In this document: positions 1 to 5,781 of the stretch, one piece after another
Position numbering within the stretch: the first letter of the stretch is position 1
Layout of the letters: each line of letters starts with the position of its first letter
NCBI GenBank assembly: GCA_027619655.1
Contig: JAQCHR010000263.1
Span: 1 to 5,781, forward strand
Reading direction: 5' to 3'
DNA length: 5,781 bases
Source: Pseudomonadota bacterium
GTDB lineage: Bacteria > Pseudomonadota > Alphaproteobacteria > UBA8366 > GCA-2717185
Made by a program: the position numbers and the translations under genes
The notes under the pieces: generated by a model
What the model was told of the DNA's origin: nothing
Database searches by the model: none
Seen by the model: only the letters and a program-made list of their open reading frames with translations

Positions 1-1
1 C

Positions 2-655
2 ACGCAGGACGGCGATACGGAAATCACGCTCGGCCTGCTGAACGCGGTGCAGGAGAACAGCGCTGTCACGCAGCGGACGATGGCCAGCGAGCTTGGCATC
101 GCGCTGGGTCTGGCCAATACCTATCTGAAGCGCTGCGTCCGCAAGGGGCTGATCAAGGTCAGCCAGATCCCGCCCAACCGCTACGCCTATTACCTGACGC
201 CGAAGGGATTCACTGAAAAATCCCGCCTGACGACGGAATACCTGTCGTTGTCCTTCACCTTCTTCCGCCGGGCGCGCGGGCAGTGCGGCGACCTGCTGGA
301 ATACTGCGCTGCCCGGAACTGGCCGCGGATCGCGCTGGCCGGCAGCAGCGAACTGGCGGAAATCGCGACGCTTTGCGCCATCGAGCGCAATATCCGGCTG
401 GTCGGCCTGATCGATACCGGCCAGGTCGCGGCGCCGGGGCGGAAAGGCGACCCGAAACCGGCGGAATTCGCCGGGCTGAAGGTCGTGTCCCTGTCCCGGA
501 AGTTTACCGACCTCGACGCCATTATCGTGACGGACCTGCAGATTCCGCAGGCGGTCTTCGACAGGCTGGCGACGGAGTTTGCCGCGGAACGCATCCTCAC
601 GCCGCCGCTGCTGCGCATCCTGCGCGAAACGCCGCCCGCGGAGAGTGCATCATGA
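2..655 (+). CDS. EPS-type winged-helix (MarR-like) transcriptional regulator with C-terminal Rossmann-like domain, 5'-partial
   Basis: The frame is open from the first complete codon at position 2 to TGA at 653-655, giving 217 visible residues. The true start lies upstream of the window. The GTG at 47 would cut into the first helix of the DNA-binding domain, so I reject it as the start. Residues about 7-95 (numbered from position 2) form a winged helix: a helix at EITLGLLNAV, the recognition region around ELGIALGLANTYLKRCVRKG, then a wing ending in YYLTPKGFTEKSRLT. This pattern matches the MarR-family regulators associated with exopolysaccharide clusters. Residues about 108-206 look like a second alpha/beta domain, with a glycine turn (AGSSELAE, 113-120) and VGLIDTG (134-140), reminiscent of the CoA-binding-like domain of FlaA1/CapD enzymes. 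Its 3' end overlaps the antiterminator gene by 4 bases, so the two are probably translationally coupled. Likely role (inferred): control of the downstream polysaccharide genes, possibly in response to a nucleotide or nucleotide-sugar. The DNA-binding fold is well supported; the ligand is not known. Confidence 0.85.
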   Translation, partial: TQDGDTEITLGLLNAVQENSAVTQRTMASELGIALGLANTYLKRCVRKGLIKVSQIPPNRYAYYLTPKGFTEKSRLTTEYLSLSFTFFRRARGQCGDLLEYCAARNWPRIALAGSSELAEIATLCAIERNIRLVGLIDTGQVAAPGRKGDPKPAEFAGLKVVSLSRKFTDLDAIIVTDLQIPQAVFDRLATEFAAERILTPPLLRILRETPPAESAS

Positions 656-1155
656 GACGCTGGTACGTGGTCTATACCCGCCCCGGCATGGAGCGCATGG
701 CGCAGGGGCACCTGGAGCAGCAGGGGTTTACCACCTATCTGCCACGCCGCCGCAAGGAACGCCGCCATGCGCGGCGGATCGATTCAATCCTCGTGCCGCT
801 TTTCCCGCGCTACCTGTTCGTTGCCTTCGATATCGAAAAAGATGCCTGGCGGTCGGTGAACGGCACCTATGGCGTTTCGTATCTGGTCGGCGCGGGTGAC
901 ACGGTTTCGGCCGTGCCGGAAGGGATCGTCGAATCGATCCAGCAGCGGGAGACCGAAGAAGGCCTGATTGAGATCGTCGAGGCGCCGCCTTTCGCACCGG
1001 GCGAAGTTCTGGAGATCACGCGGGGCGCGCTGGCCGCCCGGACCGGCATCTTCAAATGCGCCAATGACAACCAGCGGGTCACCCTGCTGCTGAGCCTGCT
1101 GGGCCGCGAAATGGAAGTGAATGTGCCGGTGAATACCGTCCGCAGCTATGGCTAG
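652..1155 (+). CDS. RfaH/NusG-like transcription antitermination factor
   Basis: A 167-residue protein, about the size of E. coli RfaH (162). The ATG at 652 is preceded by a good Shine-Dalgarno (GGAGAG, 640-645) and overlaps the stop of the upstream regulator as ATGA. The N-terminal NGN domain covers about residues 1-100: RWYVVYTRPGMERMAQGHLE at 3-22, PLFPRYLFVAFD at 49-60 and GVSYLV at 74-79. The C-terminal KOW-type domain covers about 114-167, with PGEVLEITRGAL, TGIF and a VTLLLSLLGRE strand. The LFPxYLFVxFD and GVSxxV signatures and the LLLSLLGRE ending are closer to RfaH than to housekeeping NusG, from my memory of those proteins. Such factors bind RNA polymerase through the NGN domain and suppress pausing and termination in long polysaccharide operons. 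Here it sits directly before polysaccharide genes, so action on its own operon is likely but inferred. The glutamate that pairs with the CTD arginine in E. coli RfaH is Val48 here (see findings). Confidence 0.93.
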   Translation: MRRWYVVYTRPGMERMAQGHLEQQGFTTYLPRRRKERRHARRIDSILVPLFPRYLFVAFDIEKDAWRSVNGTYGVSYLVGAGDTVSAVPEGIVESIQQRETEEGLIEIVEAPPFAPGEVLEITRGALAARTGIFKCANDNQRVTLLLSLLGREMEVNVPVNTVRSYG

Positions 1156-1182
1156 CGGATACACGGCACGATATAACGCCGC

Positions 1183-2160
1183 ATGATAATCGCCGCAGCG
1201 GCCGTCCTGATCGCCACCATCGCCGGAACCGGGCTGGTTCTGTATTTTCTGCGACGGCACGCGATACTGGACCACCCCAACGCCCGCTCCAGCCATGCCG
1301 TCCCCGTGCCGCGCGGCGGCGGCATCGCCGTGGTAGCGGTCCTGATCGCCGCATGGATCGCCCTGGCGGCGCCCGACTTCAGCCCGGAATTCCGGATCAT
1401 CCTCGCCGGGGCCATCGGCCTGGCCGCGGTGTCATGGGTCGATGACCTGCGGTCCCTGCCCGCGGGCGTCCGGCTGCTCGCCCAGGCCGCGGCGGTCCTG
1501 CCGGCCTCGATCTGGCTCACCGGGCCGGTATTCCAGGGCTGGTTGCCGGGCCCGCTCGATACCGCCGCGACCGTGCTGCTCTGGCTGTGGTTCGTCAACC
1601 TGTTCAATTTCATGGATGGCATCGACGGTATATCGGGAATCGAGGCCGGATTCGTCGGCAGCGGCGCCGCCCTTATCGCCTGGCTGGCGCCGGAAGCTGG
1701 GCTGGACCCGATATACGGGCTCACCCTTGCCGCCGCGGCGCTGGGATTTCTCGCCTGGAACTGGCCGCCGGCCAGGATATTCCTGGGCGATGTCGGCAGC
1801 GTCCCGCTGGGGTTCCTCTTGGGCTGGTTGCTGCTGAAACTGGCGGAATCCGGGCTCTGGGCGCCGGCCGTCATCCTGCCGCTCTATTACCTCGCCGACG
1901 CGACCATCACGCTGCTGCGCCGCGCCCGGCGCGGTGAACGCGTCTGGCAGGCGCACCGCGAGCATTTCTATCAAAAAGCCGTGCAGCAGGGCCGCAGCCA
2001 CGCCACTGTCAGCACAGGCATCGGGCTGGCCAACCTGCTTCTCGCCGGACTGGCGGTGTTTGCCATCCACTGGCCCTGGGCGGCGCTGCCTGGCGCTTTC
2101 GTCGTGATTGCCGTCCTGCTGATCTGGCTGTCACGATCCGCTGCGCCGGCCAATACCTGA
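1183..2160 (+). CDS. WecA/WbpL-type undecaprenyl-phosphate glycosyl-1-phosphate transferase (glycosyltransferase family 4, MraY/WecA superfamily)
   Basis: A 325-residue polytopic inner-membrane protein, near the normal family length. It would transfer a HexNAc-1-phosphate from a UDP-sugar to undecaprenyl phosphate, the first step of O-antigen or capsule/EPS repeat-unit assembly. Family motifs are all present: DHPNARSSHAVPVPRGGG at 30-47, the metal-binding VDDLRSLP at 86-93, NLFNFMDGIDGISG at 139-152 (Asp145 and Asp148), FLGDVGSVPLG at 200-210 (Asp203), and the cytosolic HREHFYQ box at 258-264. Hydrophobic segments flank these motifs throughout. The ATG at 1183 is fixed by an in-frame TAA at 1174-1176. 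No clear Shine-Dalgarno precedes it, so initiation may depend on coupling to the gene ending 27 bases upstream. The sugar specificity (GlcNAc, QuiNAc, FucNAc or other) cannot be read from the sequence. Pairing with a WbpM-type dehydratase downstream favours a 6-deoxy-HexNAc, which is inference. Confidence 0.93.
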   Translation: MIIAAAAVLIATIAGTGLVLYFLRRHAILDHPNARSSHAVPVPRGGGIAVVAVLIAAWIALAAPDFSPEFRIILAGAIGLAAVSWVDDLRSLPAGVRLLAQAAAVLPASIWLTGPVFQGWLPGPLDTAATVLLWLWFVNLFNFMDGIDGISGIEAGFVGSGAALIAWLAPEAGLDPIYGLTLAAAALGFLAWNWPPARIFLGDVGSVPLGFLLGWLLLKLAESGLWAPAVILPLYYLADATITLLRRARRGERVWQAHREHFYQKAVQQGRSHATVSTGIGLANLLLAGLAVFAIHWPWAALPGAFVVIAVLLIWLSRSAAPANT

Positions 2161-2224
2161 TCGGATTACGGCGCGTGCGAGCGCGCTTGCTTCCCACACG
2201 CGAGGGGACTAATAAGGCCGGGAC
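2161..2224 (+). promoter_or_regulatory. Intergenic leader of the dehydratase gene with Shine-Dalgarno and a small GC hairpin
   Basis: This 64-base gap is the longest between complete genes in the window. AAGG at 2214-2217 lies 7 bases before the ATG at 2225 and is the likely ribosome binding site; a second purine run, GAGGGG (2202-2207), lies further up. A short stem can form either as GCGCG (2171-2175) with CGCGC (2182-2186), or as GCGAG (2177-2181) with CTTGC (2186-2190). Neither is followed by a real T-run, so I do not call a terminator. I see no convincing -35/-10 pair. The gap probably belongs to a continuous transcript. Confidence 0.4.
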
Positions 2225-4141
2225 ATGGCCAGTCGATTCATTCTGAAAACACGCCGCGCGCGCGTCGCATTCCTGCACGATGTGTTGATGGCCGCGGTGT
2301 CGTTTCCATTGTCGCTGTACCTGCGCGTTGGTGGCGATATTTCCTATTTTGCCCAATCCTTTCTGGTGGAAGGCGCGGTCATCTTTACGATCGTTGCCGC
2401 CGGCGTTTTCTGGTTCGCCGACCTGTACCGCGGTATCTGGCGCTATGCCTCGCTGAACGACCTGATGGCGATCACCAGGGCGGTTTCGCTGATCGTCCTG
2501 ATCTTCCTGATGCTCCTCTTCGTCGTCACCCGCCTGCACGACGTACCGCGGTCGCTGCCGCTGATTAACTGGTTTGTCCTGCTGGTCCTGCTGGGCGGAC
2601 CGCGCTTCCTGTACCGGGTGTTCAAGGATAGCCGGCTGGACCACGTGCTGGAACTGAACAGGGCGACCCGCGTCCCGGTGCTGCTGGTCGGCGCGGGCGA
2701 CGCCGCCGAACTGTTCATCCGCGAGCAGGCCCGCGACCCGGGCGCGCCCTACAGGGTCACCGGCGTGATCGACGAAACCGGCGGACGGGTCGGGCGGGAA
2801 ATCCACGGCGTCCCGGTCCTGGGCCGGGTCGAGGATGTCGAGGGCATTATCGCCAAAAAAGGCGCGAACAGGCCCCAGCGCCTGATCCTCACGCGCGACG
2901 GGCTGGACGGTGCCGATGTCCGCACCCTGCTGGCGCTTTGCGATACCCATGGCGTTACGCTGTCGCGCCTGCCCCGGCTGGCGGAACTGAAGGACGGCAT
3001 CGGCAATCCGCTGGCGATCCGCCCGGTTGCGGTCGAAGACCTGCTGGGCCGGCCGCGGACCGTGCTGGATCGCGAAGCGATGCGGAAACTGGTCATTGGC
3101 CGCCGTGTCCTGGTCACCGGCGCCGGCGGCACCATCGGCTCGGAACTGGCCCGGCAGATCGCGGCAATCGGGCCGGCGACGCTGATCCTGTTCGACAACG
3201 CGGAATACCAGCTTTACGAAATCGACATGGCGCTGGCCGAAGCCTGCCCGGCGCTGGACCGCCGCCCGGTGCTGGGCGATGTCCGCGACCGGGGGCGGGT
3301 CGACGATGTCATCGCCCGCGAACGGCCGGAACTCGTTTTCCATGCCGCGGCGCTGAAACACGTGCCCATGGTGGAACGCAACCCGAATGAAGGCGTGCTC
3401 ACCAATGTCGTCGGCACGCGGAACGTCGCCGATGCCTGCCGCGCAGCCGGCGTCCGGCTGATGGTGCAGATTTCGACCGACAAGGCGGTAGACCCGGCCA
3501 ATGTCATGGGTGCCACCAAACGGCTGGCGGAAGGCTATTGCCAGGCGCTGGACATGGCAGGCCGGGCGCAGGACGAAACCCGCTTCGTCGTCGTCCGCTT
3601 CGGCAATGTGCTGGGATCGACGGGATCGGTCGTCCCGCTGTTCCAGCGGCAGCTTGCCGCCGGCGGCCCGCTGACCGTGACCGACCCGAACATGACGCGC
3701 TATTTCATGACCGTACGCGAAGCGGTCGAACTGGTGCTGCAGGCGTCCGCGCTGGGTGTTTCCAACAGCGAGACCGAAGGCCGTATCTTCGTGCTCGACA
3801 TGGGCGAACCGGTCCGCATCATCGACCTGGCCCACCAGATCATCCGGCTGGCCGGCCTGCAGCCGGAAAAAGATATCGCCATCAAGGTTATCGGCCCGCG
3901 CCCGGGCGAAAAGACCCATGAGGTCCTGCTGCATGGCGCCGAAAAGCCCGTCCCGACCGCCTGCGAGGGCCTTACCCTGGCGGCGCCACGGACATTCGAC
4001 CTGACGCTGATGTCCCGCACGATCGACGAATTGGAACAATCGGCGCGGGCCCGGGATACGGACCGTACCCTAGCCCTGCTGCACACGCTGGTGCCGGAAT
4101 TTTCCGGCCAGGCGGGCAACCGTGTGGCGGCAACACAATAA
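2225..4141 (+). CDS. Membrane-anchored UDP-HexNAc 4,6-dehydratase of the WbpM/CapD/FlaA1 family (polysaccharide biosynthesis protein)
   Basis: A 638-residue protein, the size expected for the large, membrane-bound class. Four hydrophobic segments occupy about residues 16-34, 46-67, 83-103 and 112-129. A CoA-binding-like Rossmann domain follows (VLLVGAGDAAE 152-162, TGVIDETG 179-186), then the catalytic short-chain dehydrogenase domain from about 290. This has the NAD(P)-binding VLVTGAGGTIGSE (295-307, GxxGxxG), HAAALKHVPM (373-382), STDKAVDPANVMGATKR (417-433) and RPGEK (559-563). Such enzymes convert UDP-GlcNAc to the UDP-4-keto-6-deoxy sugar that leads to QuiNAc, FucNAc or bacillosamine-type residues. 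The usual catalytic Tyr is Met428, giving the S-M-K arrangement described for WbpM. It follows the WecA-like transferase in the same order as wbpL-wbpM. A 4-epimerising or other variant activity, or a C-6 outcome different from WbpM, cannot be excluded. The start ATG has AAGG 7 bases upstream and directly precedes the first membrane segment. Confidence 0.93.
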   Translation: MASRFILKTRRARVAFLHDVLMAAVSFPLSLYLRVGGDISYFAQSFLVEGAVIFTIVAAGVFWFADLYRGIWRYASLNDLMAITRAVSLIVLIFLMLLFVVTRLHDVPRSLPLINWFVLLVLLGGPRFLYRVFKDSRLDHVLELNRATRVPVLLVGAGDAAELFIREQARDPGAPYRVTGVIDETGGRVGREIHGVPVLGRVEDVEGIIAKKGANRPQRLILTRDGLDGADVRTLLALCDTHGVTLSRLPRLAELKDGIGNPLAIRPVAVEDLLGRPRTVLDREAMRKLVIGRRVLVTGAGGTIGSELARQIAAIGPATLILFDNAEYQLYEIDMALAEACPALDRRPVLGDVRDRGRVDDVIARERPELVFHAAALKHVPMVERNPNEGVLTNVVGTRNVADACRAAGVRLMVQISTDKAVDPANVMGATKRLAEGYCQALDMAGRAQDETRFVVVRFGNVLGSTGSVVPLFQRQLAAGGPLTVTDPNMTRYFMTVREAVELVLQASALGVSNSETEGRIFVLDMGEPVRIIDLAHQIIRLAGLQPEKDIAIKVIGPRPGEKTHEVLLHGAEKPVPTACEGLTLAAPRTFDLTLMSRTIDELEQSARARDTDRTLALLHTLVPEFSGQAGNRVAATQ

Positions 4142-4164
4142 CTCATAAAATGGAGTGCCTCTGA
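4142..4164 (+). promoter_or_regulatory. purH ribosome binding site in a short AT-rich gap
   Basis: Only 23 bases separate the dehydratase stop from purH. GGAG at 4152-4155 lies 9 bases before the ATG at 4165 and fits a normal Shine-Dalgarno, which supports that start. The stretch is AT-rich compared with its surroundings, which would keep the start site unstructured. No terminator lies between the two genes. Confidence 0.6.
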
Positions 4165-5718
4165 ATGGCTGAGGGAAAAATCGCCCGCGCGTTGATTTCG
4201 GTATCCGACAAGACGGGACTGGAAGAATTCGGCGCATTTCTGTCGGGTAAAAGCGTCCGCCTGCTGTCCACGGGCGGTTCCGCGAAGGCGTTGCGGGACG
4301 CCGGACTGGCCGTCACCGACGTCGCCGACCATACCGACTTTCCCGAAATGCTGGATGGCCGGGTCAAGACGCTGCATCCGAAAATCCATGGCGGCATCCT
4401 CGGCCGCCGGAACCTCGACACCCATCGCGTCGCGATGGAAGCGCATGGCATTGCGCCCATCGACCTGGTCGTGGTGAACCTGTACCCCTTCGAACAGACC
4501 GTCGCGCGCGGTGGCAGTTTCGAGGAATGCGTCGAAAACATCGATATCGGCGGCCCCGCCCTGATCCGTGCCGCCGCCAAGAACCATGAATTCGTCACCA
4601 TCATTACCGATCCGGCGGATTACGCCGCGGTCATGGCCGACATGAAGGCGCGCGACGGCAAGGTCAGCCCGGAACTGCGCCGCAAGCTTGCCGCGGTCGC
4701 CTTTGCCCGCACGGCGGCCTACGACACCCATATCGCCGCCTGGTTCGAAGCCCAGGCGAAGAACCCCTTCCCGGCACGCCTGTCGGTTACGGGGCAACTG
4801 AAACAGACGCTTCGATACGGCGAAAACCCGCACCAGCAGGCCGCGCTGTATCTGGACGGCGACACGCGCCCCGGCATCGCCCGGGCCGAACAGATCCAGG
4901 GCAAGGAACTCAGCTACAACAACCTGAACGATACCGACGCCGCCTTCGAACTGGTTGCGGAATTCGACGAGCCGGCCGTCGCCATCATCAAGCACGCCAA
5001 TCCCTGCGGCGTCGCCATCGGCAAAACGCCGCTGGAGGCCTATCAGCGGGCGCAGTCCTGCGACCCTGTGAGCGCCTATGGCGGCATCGTGGCGCTGAAC
5101 CGGCCGCTCGACGCGGAAACCGCGCGGGCGATTACCGAAATATTTGTCGAAGTGGTCATCGCACCGGACGCCAGCGCGGAGGCTCGCGCCATCTTCGCCA
5201 AAAAGAAGAACCTGCGGCTGCTGCTGACCGGCGGCATGCCCGATCCCGCCGCCGAAGGCATGACCATGCGGACCATCGCCGGCGGTTTCCTGCTGCAGAA
5301 CCGCGACAGCGGCCGCATCGAACCCAAGGACCTGCAATTCGTCACCAAACGCCGGCCGGACGACCAGGAAATTGCCGACATGCTGTTTGCCTTCCGGGTC
5401 TGCAAGCACACCAAGTCCAACGCCATCATCTATGTCCGCGACGGTTCCACGGTCGGTATCGGCGCGGGGCAGATGAGCCGGGTGGATTCATCCCGCGTCG
5501 CCGCGCAGAAATCCGCCGACCACCTGGGCACCAATCCGTCGGTCGTGGCCTCCGATGCGTTCTTCCCCTTCGCCGACGGGCTTGTCGCGGCGATAGAGGC
5601 AGGCGCGACGGCGGTGATCCAGCCCGGCGGCTCGGTTCGCGACGACGAGGTCATCGCCGCCGCCGACGCTGCCGGAATCGCCATGGCCTTTACCGGTATG
5701 CGCCATTTCAGACACTAG
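4165..5718 (+). CDS. purH: Bifunctional AICAR formyltransferase / IMP cyclohydrolase (PurH)
   Basis: A 517-residue cytosolic enzyme of normal length for PurH, complete at both ends. It carries out the last two steps of de novo purine synthesis: formylation of AICAR with 10-formyl-THF to FAICAR, then ring closure to IMP. The N-terminal MGS-like cyclohydrolase domain (about 1-195) shows ALISVSDKTGLEEF (9-22), LLSTGGSAKAL (33-43), DGRVKTLHPKIHGGIL (64-79), NLYPF (105-109) and NIDIGGPALIRAAAKN (125-140). The transformylase domain (about 200-517) shows RYGENPHQ (217-224), the catalytic KHANPCGVA (Lys277, His278), SAYGGIVALNRPL (303-315), CKHTKSNAI (413-421), SDAFFPFADG (463-472), PGGSVRDDEVI (487-497) and the typical C-terminus TGMRHFRH. 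All key motifs are intact, so it should be functional. Its location directly behind polysaccharide genes on the same strand suggests partial co-transcription, which is inferred. No PurR-type or purine-riboswitch element is visible upstream. Confidence 0.98.
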   Translation: MAEGKIARALISVSDKTGLEEFGAFLSGKSVRLLSTGGSAKALRDAGLAVTDVADHTDFPEMLDGRVKTLHPKIHGGILGRRNLDTHRVAMEAHGIAPIDLVVVNLYPFEQTVARGGSFEECVENIDIGGPALIRAAAKNHEFVTIITDPADYAAVMADMKARDGKVSPELRRKLAAVAFARTAAYDTHIAAWFEAQAKNPFPARLSVTGQLKQTLRYGENPHQQAALYLDGDTRPGIARAEQIQGKELSYNNLNDTDAAFELVAEFDEPAVAIIKHANPCGVAIGKTPLEAYQRAQSCDPVSAYGGIVALNRPLDAETARAITEIFVEVVIAPDASAEARAIFAKKKNLRLLLTGGMPDPAAEGMTMRTIAGGFLLQNRDSGRIEPKDLQFVTKRRPDDQEIADMLFAFRVCKHTKSNAIIYVRDGSTVGIGAGQMSRVDSSRVAAQKSADHLGTNPSVVASDAFFPFADGLVAAIEAGATAVIQPGGSVRDDEVIAAADAAGIAMAFTGMRHFRH

Positions 5719-5737
5719 TGGTTTCCGCCTAACATAA

Positions 5738-5755
5738 GAGTCCTTTTTAGGATTC
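5738..5755 (+). terminator. Hairpin downstream of purH: weak intrinsic terminator or RBS-occluding stem
   Basis: GAGTCCT (5738-5744) pairs with AGGATTC (5749-5755) around a TTTT loop: seven pairs, one of them G-U. It begins 19 bases after the purH stop. The stem is followed by CCTTTG rather than a true T-run, so it is a poor canonical terminator. The AGGA of its 3' arm (5749-5752) lies 9 bases before an ATG at 5762, which opens a frame to the window edge (six full codons: M I V C A N). The stem may therefore instead cover the ribosome binding site of a following gene. The window ends too soon to decide. Confidence 0.35.
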
Positions 5756-5781
5756 CCTTTGATGATTGTCTGTGCGAATCT

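Noticed and set aside
283..651. In-frame upstream extension of the RfaH-like gene, from an ATG at 283.
   Set aside because: The extra residues are Arg/Ala/Gly-rich shadow sequence within the regulator gene. The family starts at the RWYVVYT region, and the ATG at 652 has a good ribosome binding site.
2171..2190. Small GC-rich stem between the WecA-like and dehydratase genes as a terminator.
   Set aside because: Only five base pairs, with two competing pairings and no T-run after it; such stems are frequent by chance in GC-rich DNA.
3484..3491. GGCGGTAG, identical to the core of the ops element bound by E. coli RfaH.
   Set aside because: It lies inside the dehydratase gene and encodes the conserved STDKAVD motif, so the match is explained by protein constraint. 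The ops element normally lies in operon leader regions, and the rest of the consensus is not matched.
2009..4039. Long open frame of 676 codons on the minus strand opposite the dehydratase gene.
   Set aside because: Its translation is rich in Arg, Gln, Asp and His without recognisable motifs, and it mirrors a gene with full family motifs. Long antisense frames are expected in GC-rich coding DNA.
4146..4151. TAAAAT, a near match to a -10 box just before purH.
   Set aside because: No -35 partner at proper spacing, and the implied transcript start would fall after the Shine-Dalgarno, about 7 bases before the start codon.
3700..5409. Minus-strand open frame of 569 codons opposite purH and the dehydratase 3' end.
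   Set aside because: It spans two unrelated + strand genes, shows no domain signatures, and is explained by codon bias of the sense genes.
1..5781. CRISPR arrays, tRNA or rRNA genes, insertion sequences, attachment sites, toxin-antitoxin or phage-defence genes.
   Set aside because: I saw no regularly spaced repeats, RNA-gene-like folds, terminal inverted repeats or transposase motifs; nearly all the sequence is taken up by the five identified genes.

Overview
The window is high-GC DNA, visibly about two-thirds G+C, with strong third-position GC in all five genes. It reads as a chromosome segment of an alphaproteobacterium, probably of the Rhodospirillales type. That assignment rests on codon style, the EPS-type winged-helix regulator and overall protein character, not on a database search. 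All genes lie on the + strand and are tightly packed. There are no mobile elements, tRNA or rRNA genes, CRISPR arrays or long repeats.

Layout. Positions 2-655 hold the nearly complete 3' part of a winged-helix (MarR/EPS-type) regulator with a C-terminal Rossmann-like domain. Positions 652-1155 hold an RfaH/NusG-like transcription antitermination factor that overlaps the regulator by 4 bases (ATGA). Positions 1183-2160 hold a WecA/WbpL-type membrane glycosyl-1-phosphate transferase. Positions 2225-4141 hold a large WbpM/CapD/FlaA1-type membrane-anchored nucleotide-sugar 4,6-dehydratase. Positions 4165-5718 hold purH, the bifunctional enzyme for the last two steps of IMP synthesis. The final 63 bases after purH are more AT-rich and contain a hairpin, and possibly the first codons of another gene.

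How they work together. The first four genes form a coherent surface-polysaccharide module with two layers of regulation: a DNA-binding regulator and an elongation factor of the kind that helps RNA polymerase through long polysaccharide operons. The dehydratase would make a UDP-4-keto-6-deoxy-HexNAc precursor. The WecA-like enzyme would load a HexNAc-1-phosphate onto undecaprenyl phosphate to start a repeat unit. The wbpL-then-wbpM gene order is the one known from the end of Pseudomonas O-antigen loci. purH is a housekeeping gene only 23 bases behind the polysaccharide genes on the same strand, so read-through from the polysaccharide transcript is plausible.

I do not see a wholly new system here. 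The points most worth a second look are three: the sensor-like C-terminal domain of the regulator, which resembles the nucleotide-binding domain of the dehydratase encoded in the same cluster; the loss of the interdomain salt-bridge glutamate in the RfaH-like protein; and the hairpin after purH, which could hide a ribosome binding site.
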